Shown: one piece after another, positions 1 to 11,700 of the stretch | Layout of the letters: each line of letters starts with the position of its first letter | Numbering within the stretch: position 1 is the stretch's first letter | Program-made: the position numbers and the translations under genes | Assembly (NCBI GenBank): GCA_014529385.2 | Contig: CM043958.1 | Coordinates: forward strand, 87,894,525 to 87,958,524 | Length of the DNA: 64,000 nt | Source: Adiantum capillus-veneris | Taxonomy: Eukaryota > Streptophyta > Polypodiopsida > Polypodiales > Pteridaceae | Direction: 5' to 3' | The notes under the pieces: generated by a model | What the model was told of the DNA's origin: nothing | What the model saw: only the letters and a program-made list of their open reading frames with translations | Database searches by the model: none

Positions 1-1
1 A

Positions 2-1171
2 TACCCTATTGAGTTAAATAGTGCCTATGGAAAAGTGCTATATAACACCTTATTGGACACGGGTGCTAAATATAATCTGCTATCCTATGGGGTGTGGTGT
101 CAGTTAGGGAAGCCACCTCTATCTGAGAGTATTATCCAAGTCAAGGGTGTCAACAAGAAAAAAACTACGATTTTTGGAATCTGGCACACTTCTGTCAGTT
201 ATGACAATGGGATTGTAGCTCAAGACTTTTTGGTCATGCCTACTGGAACTATGGAGGGTAATATAAACCTAGGCCGCACGTGGATGATAGCCACCAAATG
301 CACTATTGATTGGGGGACTGGGGGTGTTACAACGCAAAAACCAACTCTTAGCCCTAGCACTCAAGCCATAGTCCCTGAGATATTGCCTAAGGAAATAAAA
401 CCCAAGACATTGCATGTCCAGGAGGTTGAACCATACGTCCCCATAGCCCAACTCTCTAGAGCTTCAACTGATGTAGTTGAAAGAAAGCTTGAGACACACA
501 AGAACCATCCTAATATAACACAGAAAACATACAAGTGGGTCCCTAAAGCCTCTGTAATGAGCATGGTTGATGCAAAAAAACGGAAACCTAGTAAGAACCG
601 TCCCACTCACTCCAAGAAATGTAAAGAAACGTTGCGTTGGATTCCTAAACGACTATTGGAAGCCCAAGGATACTATGAAGGGAATGATCAAATCTGGGTG
701 CCCAAACGTAAAGTGTACTCTTACCTGTTACCTGGCCCATGTAAACCCAATCCTGTGGCTCCAAAACAAATTGAAAATCGCGGAAAAGAAAAAATCATGG
801 AATGTTACACACCCGATCTAGAGCTAGTTTGGGTACCAAAGAAAGAACGATTTGTTCCACCTAGCTCAGGAACAGGGAAATCAAATGAAGCTTCTTGCTC
901 TTCATGTAGTTCCTTTACGCAAATAGAAAATTCAACACAACCTCCACCTACCACTGTACATATCCATACAAGCACGAAAGAGTTTGCACCTCCCAGGGTA
1001 AGTTCACCACCTACAACAACGTTGCAAATAAAATCATGGGAGAGTACCTTACCACCCTTGCAACTAGATGAAACGCATAGGGCGGTCGAAAACTATTGGT
1101 TAAAACCTTCACCCATAACAACTTGGAACAATTGGTTTCAAAAGGTGACGACCTCATTCCAAAAGGTGTGA
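2..1171 (+). CDS. Retropepsin-like + WxPK-repeat extension of integrase (partial at window start)
   Basis: The frame is open from nucleotide 2 to the stop at 1169-1171. It begins with an aspartic-protease-like domain: LLDTGAK at about nt 50-70, the flap-like region after it, and LGRTW near nt 270-285, as expected of a retropepsin fold (D-T-G-A, then L-G-x-x-W). The rest is a basic, proline- and serine-rich region with four W-[VI]-P-K motifs starting near nt 536, 638, 695 and 830. The same two-part module lies directly after the integrase in elements A and B, so this is probably the C-terminal part of a pol polyprotein. It is not the standard gag-proximal protease, which is a separate domain in A and B. 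The function of the WxPK segment is unknown. No internal stop is seen, making this the best preserved of the three copies. Confidence 0.75.
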   Translation, partial: YPIELNSAYGKVLYNTLLDTGAKYNLLSYGVWCQLGKPPLSESIIQVKGVNKKKTTIFGIWHTSVSYDNGIVAQDFLVMPTGTMEGNINLGRTWMIATKCTIDWGTGGVTTQKPTLSPSTQAIVPEILPKEIKPKTLHVQEVEPYVPIAQLSRASTDVVERKLETHKNHPNITQKTYKWVPKASVMSMVDAKKRKPSKNRPTHSKKCKETLRWIPKRLLEAQGYYEGNDQIWVPKRKVYSYLLPGPCKPNPVAPKQIENRGKEKIMECYTPDLELVWVPKKERFVPPSSGTGKSNEASCSSCSSFTQIENSTQPPPTTVHIHTSTKEFAPPRVSSPPTTTLQIKSWESTLPPLQLDETHRAVENYWLKPSPITTWNNWFQKVTTSFQKV

Positions 1172-1178
1172 TCTACCC

Positions 1179-1192
1179 AAGGAAGGGGAGAG
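1179..1192 (+). other. Internal purine tract after WxPK ORF
   Basis: An AAGGAAGGGGAGAG run lies just after the WxPK stop codon and is followed by TGTTTG, which resembles an LTR start. Elements A (40207-40220) and B (30476-30490) have equivalent tracts in the same place, in addition to the true polypurine tract next to their 3' LTRs. Confidence 0.55.
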
Positions 1193-1269
1193 TGTTTGCT
1201 AACATCAATCATTCACTCGCTCCCCTCTCAACCTTCCTCCCTGACCTCTCAATTCCAATCTTAGGGAAT

Positions 1270-1280
1270 GTATATATATA
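1270..1280 (+). promoter_or_regulatory. TATA-like box of putative internal promoter
   Basis: GTATATATATA lies about 78 nt after the internal purine tract and about 170 nt before the small ORF. Similar boxes follow the internal purine tracts of A and B. Promoter activity is inferred from position only. Confidence 0.4.
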
Positions 1281-1451
1281 GCCTTATACTCACAAAAAAC
1301 AAAAATAGTAAAGAGCAAGAGCGACTAGCAACGAGAGAGCACCCTATCAGATCTTACATATAAGTCCAAATTCACCGTGTCAATTCAAGCAACACACAAA
1401 AACAACTCTTATGTTTTAAAGGCCTAACCAAATCTATCTATCTTGTCAGAA

Positions 1452-1874
1452 ATGGCTACTTCACCAGAGGCATGCACTTCTATTTTTGATGAAAGGTACC
1501 CTTTGTCTTTTCCTCAAGTGTTCTACGTATGCTACCCTATACTTTCTTGCAAATGGGATTTGATAGAGAGCCTTTCATGTGAGAGAAATTTTGAGGAGTT
1601 AGAATGGCTGATACGTCTATGGCTAACTAGTGATCCATACCCAGTAGCGAATGTGTCTCCAATGGCACATGCTTATTCTTTTGCACAAGATGAGTATCCA
1701 CGCATCGCGAGGTTCTTGATTAGCATGCTTGCACAAGAGGATGATGAAGAGGAACTAATAGAGACCGAGGAAGACTATGGCCTCACGGACAACGATTTTA
1801 TTTATCTAGATGATGAGGATAGAGGCCTAGCCTTAGGGTGGCCACCCGGTTTATATAATATCCTCTTTCCTTGA
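1452..1874 (+). CDS. Small acidic protein of unknown function (element C accessory ORF)
   Basis: This 140-codon ORF is uninterrupted. The ATG at 1452 is chosen because it follows CTTGTCAG, a plausible splice acceptor, by two bases, as the ORF-X ATGs of A and B also sit close to acceptor-like AGs. The C-terminal third is strongly acidic, with runs of D and E between about residues 98 and 128; the first half is aromatic-rich. I recognise no domain, and it shows no similarity by eye to ORF-X. It occupies the ORF-X position of A and B, downstream of the internal purine tract and TATA-like box, so it is probably an accessory gene of the element. A chance ORF cannot be excluded. Confidence 0.45.
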   Translation: MATSPEACTSIFDERYPLSFPQVFYVCYPILSCKWDLIESLSCERNFEELEWLIRLWLTSDPYPVANVSPMAHAYSFAQDEYPRIARFLISMLAQEDDEEELIETEEDYGLTDNDFIYLDDEDRGLALGWPPGLYNILFP

Positions 1875-3086
1875 TTCTAAAAGGGGTGACAGATAGGTAG
1901 GTTAGGGGTCTAGATTGTGTTTTGAGTTTGTTTTTTAGGAGTTTTAATTTTTCACACTGACATGCCTCCTAGAGGTATAGTGCCTGTTTTTGGATGTGTT
2001 AGGTAGGACTTGTATGGATCTCCATCCACATGGCTGAGGACATCTGCTTCAACGAAATGAGCCACTCCATACCTCCAGGTGTACTACTTTCCATGATTCA
2101 TGTTGGTGGATATGTGTAATTGCTAATAATGATTTTTCATTCTTTGTTTGAGTGCAATAGTTATGATTGTTATCTGCCATTATAGATGTATAAATTTGTA
2201 TTTTCTTAAGTTGATTGAACTCCAGTTTAATCTTATGGATGAGCCTGGAGATTAGGAGACCGTGACTTTAGGTTAACTCATTTACTTGACCACTAGGCGT
2301 AGCTAATAAAATTATCCGAGTATTTGAGACCTTAGGAATGTTTTAGGCAGAGAAAGGCTTGCTCACTCAAACAACAAAAAACACTAGTGCGAATACCAAG
2401 GAAATGGAAGCAAAAAAAAAAAAAAAAAACATAAGTGCCACAAATGAAAAATCTTACGCTGGAAGAGAAATCCTGGCTTGAATTGGTATTCACTCACATG
2501 TATTGTCTATGGTACTAGAGCCCTCGAGTTTCCCAATGTGGGCGCTTTTCCTTGAGAAGCAAAAAACCCCGGACATACAAAATAAGCACACACGTCACAT
2601 GATTGTGACCCAAAGTAAAAAAGAATTAAAAAAATAAAAATAAAAAAAATTTAAAGACTTCCATTGAGCTTACAGTTAACATTTCAAGCTTTTGTTTGCA
2701 GTTGTGAGAGCGAGTTGGCTAATCAAAGCTAAAAAGCATAATTAGTGAATCTTGCATTTAGATAATCTTCTTAGCTTAGCTAGTACTAGAGTAGTTGTTT
2801 TAACCTTAGTCATAGCTAACTAATTGATAGACTCACCCATAAGCACAAAACTCTTGATTAATTAATTTACTCAAAGTGCAATTTATTTGTCCTTAATGGC
2901 AGTCTAACATTTCATAAATCTTGCATTTACTCATTTCCACATGTACTTTACATTCCCCTCATGATTTATGGCAATATAATTCCGCTTACTAAAACAGTGA
3001 CTTTGCCTTGCAGATTCAAATCTAGATGCTCTACAACATGGACATACCAAGCTTCAACTCAATAGCTTCCGAGGACAGTATCTACA
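1875..3086. other. Non-coding 3' spacer of element C
   Basis: AT-rich sequence with an A run near 2409-2429 and an A/T-rich tract near 2620-2650. I find no ORF of note, no tRNA and none of the palindromes seen in A and B. Confidence 0.5.
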
Positions 3087-3102
3087 TCAGGAAGGGGGGC
3101 AA
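3087..3102 (+). other. Polypurine tract of element C
   Basis: ATCAGGAAGGGGGGCAA stands directly before TGTTAAC. It is nearly the same as the tracts before the 3' LTRs of A (AAGGAAGGGGGGAG) and B (AAGGAGGGGGGGA), where matching LTR pairs prove the boundary. Confidence 0.65.
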
Positions 3103-3695
3103 TGTTAACCCTCGTGGCTCACGGACACCCTATCGCCTACGACGGACACTATAACCGTATTATTTATTTAGGTAGAGTCAGGCACCGGGCTTGTCGGTCC
3201 AATAGGGAAAGGTAGAGTAATCACCGATGAGAGGCGCACTCTAACACGAACATGCTAGGGTTAATTGGCTAAGCATGGGCACCCAAGTGTGAATGGGGTG
3301 AGTTCACATAAAAGCCAATTAAACCTAAAATTGAGTCATTCTCTCATTGTGCAATAGAAGTTGCTCTTGCTCCATCTCCACCTTCTCCTTCACCATCTCC
3401 TTGTGTGTGTGCGTGTGAGAGAGAGAGAGAGAGAGAGTGTGTGCGATCGAGCGTTACGGCGGCACGACGGCGGCGAGGCGGTTGAGCGCGGCGTAGCGGC
3501 GTCTCCCTCTTCTTCACGGCGAGGAATCCTCTACGGCAGGAGCATAAGGCGGTGAGTGACACACCATTGCCCTCTTTGAGCTGACTAGTTAAACTAGTTG
3601 TGTGCTTGGAGCCGTCTGCGGCTCGTACACGGTGTATCGGCAAGTCCCTTGCTTCGACAGTGTGGCAAGGAGCGCACATACATTACACTTACACA
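3103..3695 (+). repeat. 3' LTR of element C (right end uncertain)
   Basis: It starts TGTTAAC right after the polypurine tract. It contains a TATA-like CACATAAAAG near 3307, a GA microsatellite at 3419-3437, GC-rich sequence and a GTGAGT donor-like site near 3552. Without the partner LTR the end is a guess between about 3600 and 3695. Confidence 0.5.
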
Positions 3696-4558
3696 ATCAA
3701 AATTGAATTTGGATAGCAAGAAATCCACCAAAGAAATCATAAAAGTGCTAATTTTGGCCAAAAAACAGGATTATGCAATTCTTGTAAATTGGTCATAACT
3801 TTCAATTTTAACACTTAGCTCTCCCTACAAGCATCAAAACATGTTGAGAACTATGAAGGCCCAACCTATAGTCATCTAAACCTCACAAACATGAAGTTTA
3901 GAGTGGTATAGTTGCCAAAAATTGAAAAAAGCCAAAAATAGGACCCGTTTTTTCACACAGTTTAGGTTTAAAAATGTTGTGCAAGAGTAAGGTTAATGGT
4001 GAGATCGATACTCCAAAAAAAATGCTAATTTTTTTTCAGCTCATAAGTCAACTTTGTGGATATATAGCACCTAGAAATTCATTTTCATACTCTTCAAATA
4101 ATTGAAGCAAAATGGTCACTTAACAGGACACAAAAGTGACTATAGAAACTTTGATAATAGGTCCGCAGAATGGCAAAAATGCAGCTTTTTTGTACCTATG
4201 TTTTTTGCCCAAAAAAAACTTAGTGAGGTAAAAGCAACCATATGTTTTGGTCACCAACCCATTGAAGTTAACGGGGCATTTTATCTCATGTCCTACAAAA
4301 ATCTCCACTCTTATTTATATGCAATCAACTGTAAGAAATTGTTGTTTTGGGCAAAATGCACTGGTCCATCAACTTTGGAGGCTTGTAGTGACCAAGGGAT
4401 GAGAAAAATTACAAGTTTCACATTTTTTCCATATGTAGTAGTTATTGAACTATAAGCTCATGAAAGGATTTTTCAAAATGAGTGGATCTACTATGGTTTT
4501 GAAATTTTTTCCCAAACCCTGAAAAAACACTTTTATGTCCTGTTAGGTTACCATTCTA
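3696..4558. other. Unassigned AT-rich flank
   Basis: A 117-codon ORF at 4102-4455 lacks any recognisable domain and is not supported. The segment ends at an acceptor-like TTCTAG (4554-4559) before the transposase-like exon, so part may be an intron of that gene. Confidence 0.3.
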
Positions 4559-4559
4559 G

Positions 4560-5527
4560 TGTTAAGGAGCAAACTGAAATCCAATCAATGCATTGGCACT
4601 CGTCACAAGTCACCATCTTGGTGCACATTACATACGTTCGAGACGAGAAAGACCAGGTGTTAAAATATACACATTTTTACATTTCTGATGACAAAGATCA
4701 TGACACGTTCTTTGTGCAACATTGCTTGCAACTGCATAGTGTTTGGCTTCAAAATCAGGGATTCAACTTCTTGAAGCGCCATTGGGTGTGGTCAAATGGA
4801 TGTGCTGCTCAATTCAAGTCATCTAGACCATTCTTCTTTGTGTCAAGGTACACCAGGTTTTATTCCACCTCTGATGAAAAGTTTCCAAAAATTTGTTTCT
4901 GCCCAGCATTGAAGGTGGCTCATTGTTTTAGGTACTATGGTTTGACTGGCATTGAAATGCTGTGGAGTTTCTTTGCCTCGGGCCACGACAAAGGGGAGCA
5001 TGATGGGGCAGGTACAGTTGTTAAGAGGGCTTTAACACATGAGCAGTTAAAGGCTGATGCATGGCACATGAAGTGTGCCAAGGATGTTGTTGTCTTCTTG
5101 AAGCATAAATTTACTGATGAAAGTGGTCACATAGGAGTGAATCATAATTTTTGGGAGGTCCAAGCAACTGAGGTGCCAAGGGAGAAGAAGTGGAATTGCA
5201 AGCGAGTTGAAGGCTCACGATCAATACACTGTGTCAGTGGATACTCCAAGAGTGACAAGGGCACTCCGTTGGAGACTTATCTCTTGTTTTTGTGAATTTT
5301 GTATGTCCCAGTGTTGGAGGCGATGCTTGAACAACACACATGTTGAGAACTGGGAGTATCTAACCCTTGAGGCATTGGATGGTGACAATGTAGAAAGTGA
5401 ATATTTTAGTGATGAAGAAGGATCAGATCTACCAATGTATGGTGGGCACCATGACGCAATTAGTGATGCTCTATGCATCGGTGATGCCTTTGCTACCAAT
5501 GCCAACGAAGATAGAGCTGACTTATAA
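4560..5527 (+). pseudogene. DDE-transposase-like gene (degraded)
   Basis: The frame opens at about 4560 with VKEQTEIQS, after an acceptor-like AG, and runs to the stop at 5293-5295. The C-terminal part continues in another frame to 5527, so a frameshift lies near 5255. Recognisable blocks are YTHFYISDDKDHD, WSNGCAAQFKS, FASGHDKGEHDGAGTVVKR and a cysteine cluster SCFCEFCMSQC. I know this pattern (WSDGCAAQF and HGKGxxDGAG) from a family of eukaryotic transposase-like proteins with an RNase H-type fold. The usual WSDGC is WSNGC here, so one presumed metal-binding Asp is Asn. Together with the frameshift this argues for an inactive gene. Family naming is from memory and needs a profile search. 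Confidence 0.55.
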
Positions 5528-5699
5528 CTTTTGAGGTGCTCAAGAGAAATACAAAACAGAAAGAGCCTTGAGTGATTCCTGGGGAAACATACTTTCTACA
5601 GGGAGCTATTTGGTTGAGGAATACTATTACAAGCTAGTAGAAGGTGCCGAGCATATCTATTACATGACTGCTATTCAACCAAAAGTGCTTCTTGCATCA

Positions 5700-6335
5700 C
5701 ACTTGGTTAGATAGATTAAGATACCCTTGGAACCCTTAGAAGGAGAGCCACATAAGTTCAAACTTGATACAGAAGTATACGAAAATGTGTACAACAGTAT
5801 GCCAATAGTGACATAGGTTGTTGCCCAAGTAGCTTGTAGAAGTACCAGTAATTAGCTTCAAAGTACCATGCAGCTATTCCACATGTGGTTTTTGCAGGAT
5901 CCTATCATAGGTTTCAAAACCTCTTGGAGGCCAGTTCAAACAAGCACTTGTAAACTCTTTTGTCTACTTGAGTAACAAAATTAGCATTTCAATTCTGGAA
6001 CACAAAGTACCAATCTATCAGCGTAAAGTACCTTACAGGTAGTTCACAATAATTTCTATTAAAATATGTAGGAAACAAGCACTTCTAAAATTTTATCTAC
6101 CGGCCCAAAGTACCTTTAAGGTAGTCCTCAAGTGGTTTCTGTATGTTAAGATATATAAGTAGCAAGCACTTGTAAAACTTTTTGTATGCCATCCCAAAGT
6201 ACCTTATAGGTTCTTTACAGGTCTAACAACCAAAAGTACCTTAGAGATAGTTCACAGGTGGAAACTATCTTAAACTATGTAGGAAACAAGGACTTGTAAA
6301 AGTTGGTGTATGCCAACCCAAAATACCTTATAGGT
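5700..6335. repeat. Degenerate tandem repeat (left part), target of element A
   Basis: Imperfect copies of a unit containing CCCAAAGTACCTTATAGGT and GTTCACAGGTGG recur every few tens of bases. The array resumes at 46864 after element A, so A inserted into it. The intervening 5528-5700 holds nothing I can identify. Confidence 0.7.
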
Positions 6336-7256
6336 TGTTTGGCGGACGAAGCAATGGTCTCCAGAGAAAGAGTCACATTTTTCAAGGAGTCTACATTTTT
6401 GCGAAAACCGTATTCTTTTGTAAAAGAGCTTCTCTAAGCTGAGAACTTGTAAAGAAATTTTTGATTATTTTTCCGAGAGCATTTGTATAGTGGAGATCCA
6501 GCTAGAAGTTTAGGACTTTTTGGCCGGACAAGCCATTTGTAAAGACCTAAACTATAAAGGTCAGTTTTGTAAGTTTGAACCTCATCATCTCTTATCACAA
6601 GTTTTGAAGAATACAACGTACGTTTGAGAGCTTCCTCTTGCTCCAACTTGTAATCTTCGCTACTGTGGCTATGGTAATCCAAATTCAGATTTGTTTATTG
6701 CATTTTCTTCCTCTTACTTTGCTCTTCCATTCAAGTGTAAGCATTCAAGATTCGGTGTAGGTGTTCAACTACGCGTTTGAGACCTTAAATCACTGTTTTA
6801 AGTGTTTAAAGGAGTATTGTATGTTGTTTTGACCCTAGGAGAGGCTTCAGGGACCCTAAAACGACCCTTTGGGATCATTTGTTCACTGTTTTTGCTGACT
6901 TTGGGACGAACGATCGCGATCCATGTACCTCTCCACAATGCTGTGATAGTGATAGGATAAATTCTAAATAGTCCCCTGTAGCTTCCCTTCCAGTTTTGTG
7001 CGAATCCGATATGATTTGCATGGTAAACGGGCGTGACGACTGTAGAGTTGTGTAGAAGGAAAGAGGCAGATTACTTGGCTTTAGTGTGTATGATTTTCTT
7101 ACAGAGTTAGTAGTTGCATCTCATCGAGTTCACTTCATTAGGAATGACACACTAGTGAGTTTCCATGCCTCATCCTGGTCGCTTCCCTTGTATTAATATT
7201 TTATGTTGATGCGTGAGAGCTATGCTATGGACGTCCGTCACGGTGACCCGCAAACA
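6336..7256 (+). repeat. 5' LTR of element A
   Basis: It begins TGTTTGG and ends AAACA, matching 45943-46863 in length and sequence. A TATA-like CTATAAAGG is at about 6552. A CGATCGCGATC motif centred at 6916.5, 580.5 nt into the LTR, is a version of the palindrome repeated in this element's leader and spacer. Confidence 0.93.
6904..6929. repeat. Element A palindrome, LTR copy (imperfect)
   Basis: Core CGATCGCGATC with outer GTACC on the right arm; the left arm is degenerate. Centre at 6916.5. Confidence 0.7.
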
Positions 7257-7257
7257 T

Positions 7258-7275
7258 TGGCGCTGCTGCCGGGGA
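7258..7275 (+). other. Primer binding site, tRNA-Asp type (element A)
   Basis: TGGCGCTGCTGCCGGGGA starts two bases after the LTR. It matches the complement of the plant tRNA-Asp 3' end (TGGCGCCGTTGCCGGGG) with two differences. This primer type is known from Athila-group elements. Confidence 0.75.
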
Positions 7276-7793
7276 ATGCACCTTAGGTGATGACTGACCG
7301 AGTGTGCAGCTAGCTTCCTTAAAAGAAGATCAATCCACAAATCCATTTTACACCTCACTTAGGCTGCTAGACAGGGGTTTAGAGCTTAGTGGAGTCTAGA
7401 GTCAGTGGACCGGCTAGATCCTCTCTTAGGAGATTTAGGGAGCTGTGAGTGAGAGTGTTCAAAGCATTTTTGCTCTTCAATCTCTCTAATTCAATTGAGT
7501 ACTGAAATCTCACCCGAAATCCCTTGTTTGTTTTGTTTGATTCATTTCTTTATGTTCTTTCATATCTGTACTTAGGAGTAGGATAAGTAATTGGCATTCC
7601 AGTCAGATTTGGGGCAAAAGTTAGAGTCGAGAAACGAAGAAACCATAACTTTGGCAAAAAGGCCATAAGACTCTGAAATTTAGAAATTCTGACCAAACAG
7701 GGTTGATATTGATTCAAATCACCAAGTGGTAGCACAAAACACTGTAAAACACTTGTCAGAGGGAGCAGACTAAATTTCATCAGATTTGGCTCA

Positions 7794-7819
7794 TGTACTA
7801 CGATCGCGATCGGTGTACC
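7794..7819. repeat. Element A palindrome, leader copy 1
   Basis: Half-site GTACTACGATCG, then CGATCGGTGTACC, centred at 7806.5. The central 12 bp (CGATCGCGATCG) is a perfect palindrome and the outer GTAC pairs too; two inner positions per arm do not pair. Confidence 0.85.
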
Positions 7820-8235
7820 TAAGTGCCAGATTTTGACCAGATTTCATATGTGGGATCCTCAAGTGTATATAAACATAAAAGTATATAGGACCAAGAGACA
7901 AGAACCTCAAAATACCTGTCAAACCATCTGAGTATTGATCCAAGTCTGAAATTGATATACTGACATAGAAATTGACTTTCATCAGGATCATATACATCAA
8001 ATTGGGTATAGACTATACAGAGCAAGAGCCTATACATAGGACAACCCCATATAGCTTTCATATCCCAAAACAAACACCAAAATCAAGTCAAACTGACAAA
8101 TTCAAGAAAACAAACACTTCCAACCAAGAACTGGTAAAAGCTTGACTTTTTGGGGTTTGAAAACAAAAGTATTTGGTGGGTAGCCTTAAAATAGCCTAGT
8201 GAACAAGCTGGTGAAGTTTCATCAAATTTGGGCAC

Positions 8236-8261
8236 TATACTACGATCGTGATCTGTGTACC
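8236..8261. repeat. Element A palindrome, leader copy 2
   Basis: ACTACGATCGTGATCTGTG core centred at 8248.5, exactly 442 nt after copy 1, with one core change (CGCG to CGTG). Confidence 0.75.
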
Positions 8262-8738
8262 TCTGTGCCAGAATTGACTCATTTTTGACCTGTTCATAGA
8301 CCTAGACTATTTAAGATATCAGGAGTTGTCAAAACCCAAATTGGACATACTGTCAATAATTAGCAAGAAAAATTGTGTTGAAGTCGTTGGAAGTTGTTGA
8401 ATCTACTGACAGTTGGAATGATACAGTGATCTCATAGCCATCAAGTGTATTCATTTGCAGAGACCAATCAAGTAACAATCCATGCAGTTGTGCGAGTTGG
8501 AAGATCACTCCATCTCCAAGTAAGAGGTTTGGATTCAATCGGTCAATTCCACTTTCTTCATGTTTTGAGATCGGGAAAACAAATCAAGAACAAACACTGA
8601 AATTTAGCGGATCAAGCAAGTGTTTTATCAACAGAGGAGAGTGTAAACCAAGGTGTAGTACAACCATTAGAGCCAATCCTTGAAGGAAGTATTTCCGATA
8701 CTTCTTTAGAGAGATCTTACGAGTATTTCACGGAACAC

Positions 8739-11700
8739 TTGGGACATTTAGACCTAAACGAAAGAGAAAACATGGCAGCAGGACCATCAAACCCTTCGGC
8801 CACAATGAAGCTATTGTTCAACAAGTATCAGTATGACAACAAGCAAGGTGCCAAGATCTACAAAGATGGTATGGACCGCTACTGTGTGAAAATAGAAGAT
8901 AGACCAAGTCAGTTCAAGGACTTAGTGCCTGTGAGCTATAGCGGAGATAGGTACCTAGATGACGAAGGTATCATGTACTTGGTAGTCCTGAATCCTAACA
9001 TTGTGGACAAGTGGGGATTGATGGGCATGAAAGCCAAAGTAGATGAGGAACCTAAGGAGAAAGCACCAACAATGAGCTTCCCTGATGCGAGGTTAAGGCG
9101 AGAAAATGAAACTTTGAGAGTCAACACAGACAACATCTACGTGGGGTTATACAAGTATAATAATGGAGAGCAAGATCTCTATTATAGATGCGAGGAACCC
9201 TATGTCGGAGAGTTGACAGAGCGGAAAAGACTTTATGTCTTCACCTACACAGAGGGATCAAAAACGAAAATCGTCGCATGACAAATATGGAAGACGATAC
9301 GCAACAATCGATAAAAAGGAGTTGGAAGGATATACGTACTTTGGGGGACCACTCCACCAGTATTATGTCACTCCAAGCCCACAGAGATCAGCACCTACAA
9401 ATGTCATGCCAGACCAGATGGCAACAGGTGGAGAGAGGACTCATGTAGCTGATTCTTTCAGTCAACCTCAGTATTCTATTCCAAACCCCATGGAAGCATT
9501 TCATCCCGGAGAGTCAATGGCTACGAATCAAGGTAGTGCGATTCTTATCTCTACACATACCGCAGTAGGTCCGACATTTGCAGCCACACCATCACATTTG
9601 CCTCCTAGTAGTAGATTCGTGGCAGGGGAGCCAATGAGAGCAACCCACGACATCCATGATGTATGAGAACGATTAAGTCAAGACACGGGAGCATTAAGAT
9701 TGGTCGCAGACCATAGACGGATGAGGCCATCCCAGGTAGCGAAGTGCATGCCAAAGAAGTATAGCGGATCAGGGGATCCATATGCCCATGTGTCGCTCTT
9801 CAAGCAAGCCTTAAGAGCAGAGCGGATCACTGATTTCCATACTCGATATGAGGGATTCGGGCTGACCTTGGAAGGGATGGCCTTAACAGGGTTTCAACCT
9901 TTGAACCCTTAAACTTGTCCAAATATTGAACATGTATTGCAAGAGTTCGCGGAAGAATTCTCAAAACGGGGTATAAAGCATAATACTGTATCACAAATAT
10001 ATGCTTTTAAACAAAAGGAGAATGAAAAAGTGAAGGAAGCATCCTTGAGATTCAAGCAATACATTGAGAGGTGCCCAAGGAGAGAATTACCGCAGGACGA
10101 GAGATTGTATGTGCTCTTCATTGAAGGACTTAGAAACGAAACCTTGAAAAAGGACCTTCACTTGAAAGCCTGTAGCACATTTGAACAGGTTACAAGGGAA
10201 GCGTTATATCTTGTTGATAACTGCAAAGAATATGAGGAAGTGTTAGAGGATACTGATTTAGTAATCAGTGGCTCTTCGTCTATTAAGAGTGAACCCTCTA
10301 CTAAGAAAGATGATCAGGCTTCTTTGATGCCGACAACAGTTGACCAAATGATAGAGGAAGTAACGAAGAGAATGCAGCAACATATGAGATCAAATCCGGT
10401 GATGAGACAGTCTCAGATGAGGAAATGTGACATATGTGGGGGGGATCACCTGACGCCGTGGTGCACACAACAGCCAAAAGCACCATTTGCAAATGGACAA
10501 GTACTGAAATGATGCGCCATAGAGAAAAAATGGACGAACCATGGCACGGATGAGTGTTTTTACAACAAAAACTATGTGAGGGAAAGGCCGTATGGACCTC
10601 CAATAGGACCACCCTAGCCACCTCCTCCAAGATATCAAATTGGGCCAAATGTGAATATGGTAGCAGGAGCAGACAGACCTCAACCTGTGTTGGATCAATA
10701 ACCTCCTTTACCACAAGAAAATACGACCATGATTAGGTATGCTCAACCTTACGAAGCATCACCAGGAACAAATAATACACCTCAAATTTCTTATAACGAG
10801 GAACCAAATGAGCCTTACACAATTGAACCTGAACCACAGATGTACGCAGACGAAGCCTATCAACCGTGGGAAAATAACGAGGATATGGCACCACCAATGT
10901 AAGTAGCACAACCTTTGAGGGATCAATATTTGGTGGATGAAAGAACGCTAATGTTCATTGCAAACCAGAACTACAAACCAAGAGGATATCCTAATAGGGT
11001 GGGACAACCTATGGGACCACCTCCTCAAAATCAACCACCAATTGGACCATGCTATAACTGTGGAAGTAAAGATCATTGGGAGCGTAGTTGTCCTTTCAAA
11101 GGCGAAAGAGTGAAAATTTTTGGGTTTTGTGATGGGTGTGGTGTGAACCACATACTGCCAGATTGCCCAAGGAATCTGGACAACAAGGGAAAAGCAACTA
11201 TGAATATTTTGGGGGTGGTACCAAGTGCAAGCAGTGGATCAAAAACCGAACCCATGATCCAAAGCAATGCGGTAACCAGAGCCCAAGCCAAGGAATTAGA
11301 GAAAAACAAGCCATTGGAAGAAAGGGTCGAGTTGCCAATACCAACAGAAAACGAGATTTTATCTATGAGAACACATCGGAAATCCTCGAAGGCGAAACGA
11401 TACAGAATGAAAGCAAGAAGGATAAAAACCCAAATTGCCATGCAAAATGAATTACATGAAACGAAAGAGCAACTGAAACAAGAGAGAGATAGTAAAACTG
11501 ATGAGGACAACAACAAGCCGAGGAAGGATCTTCAGGGGGATCAGTCTTGGTCGAGAAAGTGCTAGAGCCTTTAGATGCTCTATTACAAGCGTATGAAGAA
11601 AGGCTAAAAACAAACCAAACCTTAGAGCAGAGATGGTTGACTTATCCTCAACCAAAAGTGGAAACGAAGCGTTTGGAAATATGTAAACACCTTATTGAAA

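Larger units (their letters stand above)
1..3695 (+). mobile_element. Element C: 3' end of an Athila/Tat-like Gypsy element (truncated by window edge)
   Basis: This is the 3' part of an LTR retrotransposon related to elements A and B further along. It holds the retropepsin-like/WxPK reading frame, an internal purine tract, a TATA-like box, a small ORF, a terminal polypurine tract and an LTR. The order matches the region downstream of the integrase in A and B, except that ORF-X is replaced by a short acidic ORF. The upstream gag, pol and 5' LTR lie outside the window, so the right end cannot be fixed by LTR comparison and is set near 3695 by composition only. Confidence 0.7.
7276..8738 (+). 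other. 5' leader of element A
   Basis: About 1.46 kb of non-coding sequence lies between the primer site and gag. It contains two copies of the element A palindrome, each followed by a GTGCCAGA(A/T)TT-type sequence, suggesting diverged longer repeat units of about 442 nt. I see no other feature. Confidence 0.7.

Noticed and set aside
1193-1450. Complete LTR starting at 1193 (TGTTTG after a purine tract)
   Set aside because: A better polypurine tract plus TG boundary lies at 3087-3103, and A and B show equivalent internal tracts that are not LTR borders. Kept instead as an internal promoter candidate.
3584-3598. ACTAGTT/AACTAGT near-palindrome as a third family-specific palindrome
   Set aside because: Single occurrence, short, and not centred on CGCG.
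4102-4455. 117-codon ORF before the transposase-like gene
   Set aside because: No domain, no conserved block and probably intronic sequence.
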